Part shown: piece by piece, positions 61,285-64,000 of the stretch
Layout of the letters: each line of letters opens with the position of its first letter
Position numbering within the stretch: position 1 is the first letter of the stretch
From: Lunularia cruciata
Lineage: Eukaryota > Streptophyta > Marchantiopsida > Lunulariales > Lunulariaceae
Length of the DNA stretch: 64,000 nt
NCBI GenBank assembly: GCA_948567375.1
Contig: OX419755.1
Coordinates: 20,465,001 to 20,529,000, forward strand
Reading direction: 5' to 3'
Notes under the pieces: model-generated
Told to the model about the DNA's origin: nothing
Seen by the model: the letters and a program-made list of their open reading frames with translations, nothing else
The model's database searches: none
Program-made: the position numbers and the translations under genes

Positions 61285-62990
61285 ATTGGCGCCGACCCAT
61301 GTTGCCGGTGGTGGTGGTCTAAGATGCCATTTATGATGCATTTGCGGCCAAATGTAAATCTAAACCGCAGCGAAGGAGAGTTCAGCGGTGGTGGGTTCAG
61401 TTGTCGGCACACTATTTCAAAAGGATTCGGTTGTTGGCACCAAAATCTTGGCAGATATCGCGACGTGAAGCTTTCGTCGTTTCGTCCTTCGTACCAGGAA
61501 TCCTTTTCTCTTCTTCCTCTCGAGATTGGAGTGAGTCGGTTCCTGGAACAGAAAAAGCTCAATTGATTTGGTCTTTGATGATCTTCGCATATCATATCTG
61601 AGAGAGAGAGAACGATGGACGGACAACAATAATCTGGCCGTGTATCTGGTCGTGTAGTGTAGTGCTTGCAAGAATTACGCAGCGGCAGCAGAAAGATGAA
61701 ACCCCACATGCAGATAACGGTGCCACCAACCTACAGCGAACAAGGAGGGTCGAATATTATATGAAGCTGCCAGCCAGTGGAGATATTAAATCAGAACCCT
61801 TCCTCCTGAAAGGAGGAATGAGAGAAGTTGTACTTAAATTGTGAGGGTCCACAAAAACTCTCACGATAGGGTTGTAAATTTGTAGCATGATAGTCTGATA
61901 CGACGCTTGCGTGCATGCTATGCATCAAAGGCAAGAACGGAAGAGGACAATTTTAATATTGATCCTATTCCATCGGTAACGATAAGCTTTATTCGATTCC
62001 CAATTAAACTGACGTCGACGTGCTCTCCTGAACGGTACAACTGCTTGAAGTTGTTCATGGCCTAACCGAAGTTGTAACGTTCTATCTATCTTTGCCTTGT
62101 CTTTCTTTTACTTCCTCCACGGAAAGAAAGACATTGTTGACTTACTGACATATGCGGCCTAAAGTCATGTGGTAGTACTTCCTTCCTTCCGATTTTTCTC
62201 TCTCCAAAAGAACCTATTGGATTGGAGAGTGCAAGGGAGGGGCCCCTCTGCTCTTTTCCTCTAGTCATGGTAAATATGCTGGTTCATGCCGTGGATCCTG
62301 CGCATTTCTCATATCACGTAATGAGGAAGTATGGTGCAGATGTCATATCTGAACACTGAATGTACAGTACTCGATTGTATTTACTGCTTTAGTACGCATA
62401 CTATACCTTGGTCCCTCGAAAATTGTCAGCGATTGCAACCAGCTTTTAAGAATCAAAGTTTGTCAATAGCGTAAGTTCTGCTCGGACAGACAGACAGAGT
62501 CGTCTCCTCTCCTCTCAACCGATCGAAACTGCTGTACGTTTCAAAGCTGCTGCTGTTGCAGCAGCATCAGTAGCAGCCTATCTACTCTGTCTAAGTTCAC
62601 CTCACCTTTCTTATCTACCTCTCAGAAACGCGTCCTCGTACTGGGCTTGTGAATTTCAACTTGCACATTCAGCAGCGGAAGAACCAGATTTCTCATGGAT
62701 AATTACCAGGGGGAGATTCCAACGGCTGTAGAAGACACCCGATTTAGTTAGACCGTATTCATTAGTAAGCAAAGGTCACCCTCCACATTTCATATCCAAG
62801 TTGTTGTTGTTGTTTTTGTTGTGGGTAGTTGTTGACTGTGCAACTTGGGCGACCGATGTGATTCTGGCCCAATCCCCATGACCTTTCACGAAGAACTAAG
62901 CATGTCTATCAATTCTGAACGACTTTGGTTTGTGGCTGGTAAATGTGGTCGTATTTTGTACCACTATCTAAATAACTAAGGTGAGATTTA
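61285..62990. other. GC-richer DNA, no supported gene
   Basis: A 148-codon frame on the minus strand (61709-61263) has no domain, no splice-consistent neighbours and biased content typical of chance frames. Short repeats include the GTT run at 62801-62820 and a CTGCTG/CAGCAG palindromic run near 62545-62570. Confidence 0.45.
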
Positions 62991-64000
62991 CCTCTACATA
63001 TAGCGGTGATTAGGAGCGGACGGCTTGGAATATTTAATAAAGAAATATAAATATCAACGATTATTAAGCGGACATTCCACCAAACACCTGTTATATATTG
63101 CAGATATCGATAAAGAGTGTGACATGGAGGGTGCAATCAATTATGATCTAAGGAGAGGGTTATGTGCTCATGAAATCCGGTTTGGAATAGTTAATTATAG
63201 CAAATATCAACAAGAAATTTTGATTTGTTTGGCCAAACACTTATCGTAAATGATGTTATCTATAGCAGTTCAGACTAAAATTGTGAAAGGGAGTCCATAA
63301 TCAAGTATTGTATAAGGACGGGGTTTGTGTTCATGAGATCCTAGACATCTTAATAATATTTTTTATTTTGACGTTCTTAGCGGCTTGTAATGTTCAGAAA
63401 TAGAACTAGAACAATTGATAACTAAACTAGACAATTGATACATTTCTAAAAAAGGCAGTATTTTCTCTAATCAAGAAATAAAATACAAAATTAATTGATT
63501 ATATGTATTTATTTATATTTATGTTTAACAAGATATGGTGTTGTTTAAATTTGTAATATTGGATAAGATCCGGTCAATCCCACGAGGATACAAATTGGAT
63601 ATGGTTAAAAATGAGATAGAAGTGACATAAAGTTGACAATATATAATTTCATATTTAACATCTTGGATCATTCTTTGAAGAGTGTCATATCACAAAAATA
63701 TACTCAATTACTAATCATTTTCATTGTAACTATAATCTAGAGGATTCTTGTCGTGCATGTGTGTTCCACAACATTCATCATTGTCAACATCATACACTAT
63801 AGAAGCACAACTCATGCAAAAGTAATATAAAACTCTAAAGTATCACAATGTAATCAGATTAGTCTCATTCAGATCATACATCAATCTTCAACTCAATAAT
63901 TTACAAATATTGCACACTAATTATAGTCAAGTCACACACACTCTAGCTAAGAAACTCCAAATGATGCTCACCAACATCTGTCCACCATAGCCAAGAACTC
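62991..64000. other. AT-rich repeat-like DNA at right edge
   Basis: Composition returns to that of the left compartment. A short open frame at 63025-63249 has no recognisable content. Probably the edge of another transposon cluster; no termini are visible. Confidence 0.45.

Noticed and set aside
61263-61709. 148-codon frame on the minus strand
   Set aside because: No recognisable domain, composition typical of chance frames, and overlapping frames of similar length on the other strand.

Overview
This is nuclear DNA from a land plant whose sperm probably swim (a bryophyte fits best; a lycophyte or fern is possible). The evidence is a 15-exon gene at 38768-46525 encoding a CFAP100/MIA1-type axonemal protein, which flowering plants lack. 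It sits beside decayed plant-type Ty3/gypsy elements primed by initiator-Met tRNA and a decayed U6 snRNA copy. No species can be named from the sequence alone.

The window has two compartments. From 1 to about 33.5 kb it is AT-rich, CpG-poor and almost entirely transposon debris. I resolved the nesting from terminal sequences and 5-bp target-site duplications (TSDs). Element E1 (about 1-4.1 kb, + strand, partial) is a gypsy element with an integrase followed by a PHD finger instead of a chromodomain. E2 (5483-11870, - strand, TSD TTGAT) and E3 (12486-19431, + strand, TSD CATAT) are full-length chromodomain gypsy elements (chromoviruses) with LTRs, primer-binding sites and polypurine tracts. 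Solo LTRs of the E3 family lie at 568-1312, 5574-6362, 28031-28531 (-) and 31437-32028, and one of the E2 family at 29498-29921. A further LTR-like insertion (17978-18641) splits E3 just before its chromodomain. A non-LTR (LINE-type) reverse transcriptase remnant spans about 30.3-32.3 kb and is itself hit by solo LTRs. All coding copies are broken by stops and frameshifts, many explicable by C-to-T or G-to-A change as expected of methylated, silenced repeats.

From about 33.5 to 63 kb the DNA is richer in GC and CpG and is not visibly repetitive apart from short tandem and palindromic motifs. It holds two recognisable intact genes, divergently arranged about 2.2 kb apart: a two-exon short-chain dehydrogenase/reductase with a likely mitochondrial presequence (- strand, 36523-35399) and the CFAP100-like gene (+ strand). 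The 16 kb after the flagellar gene has no gene I can support. From about 63 kb AT-rich, repeat-like sequence returns.

The most notable item is the PHD finger on E1: a possible histone-reading integrase tail analogous to the chromodomains on the two neighbouring elements.
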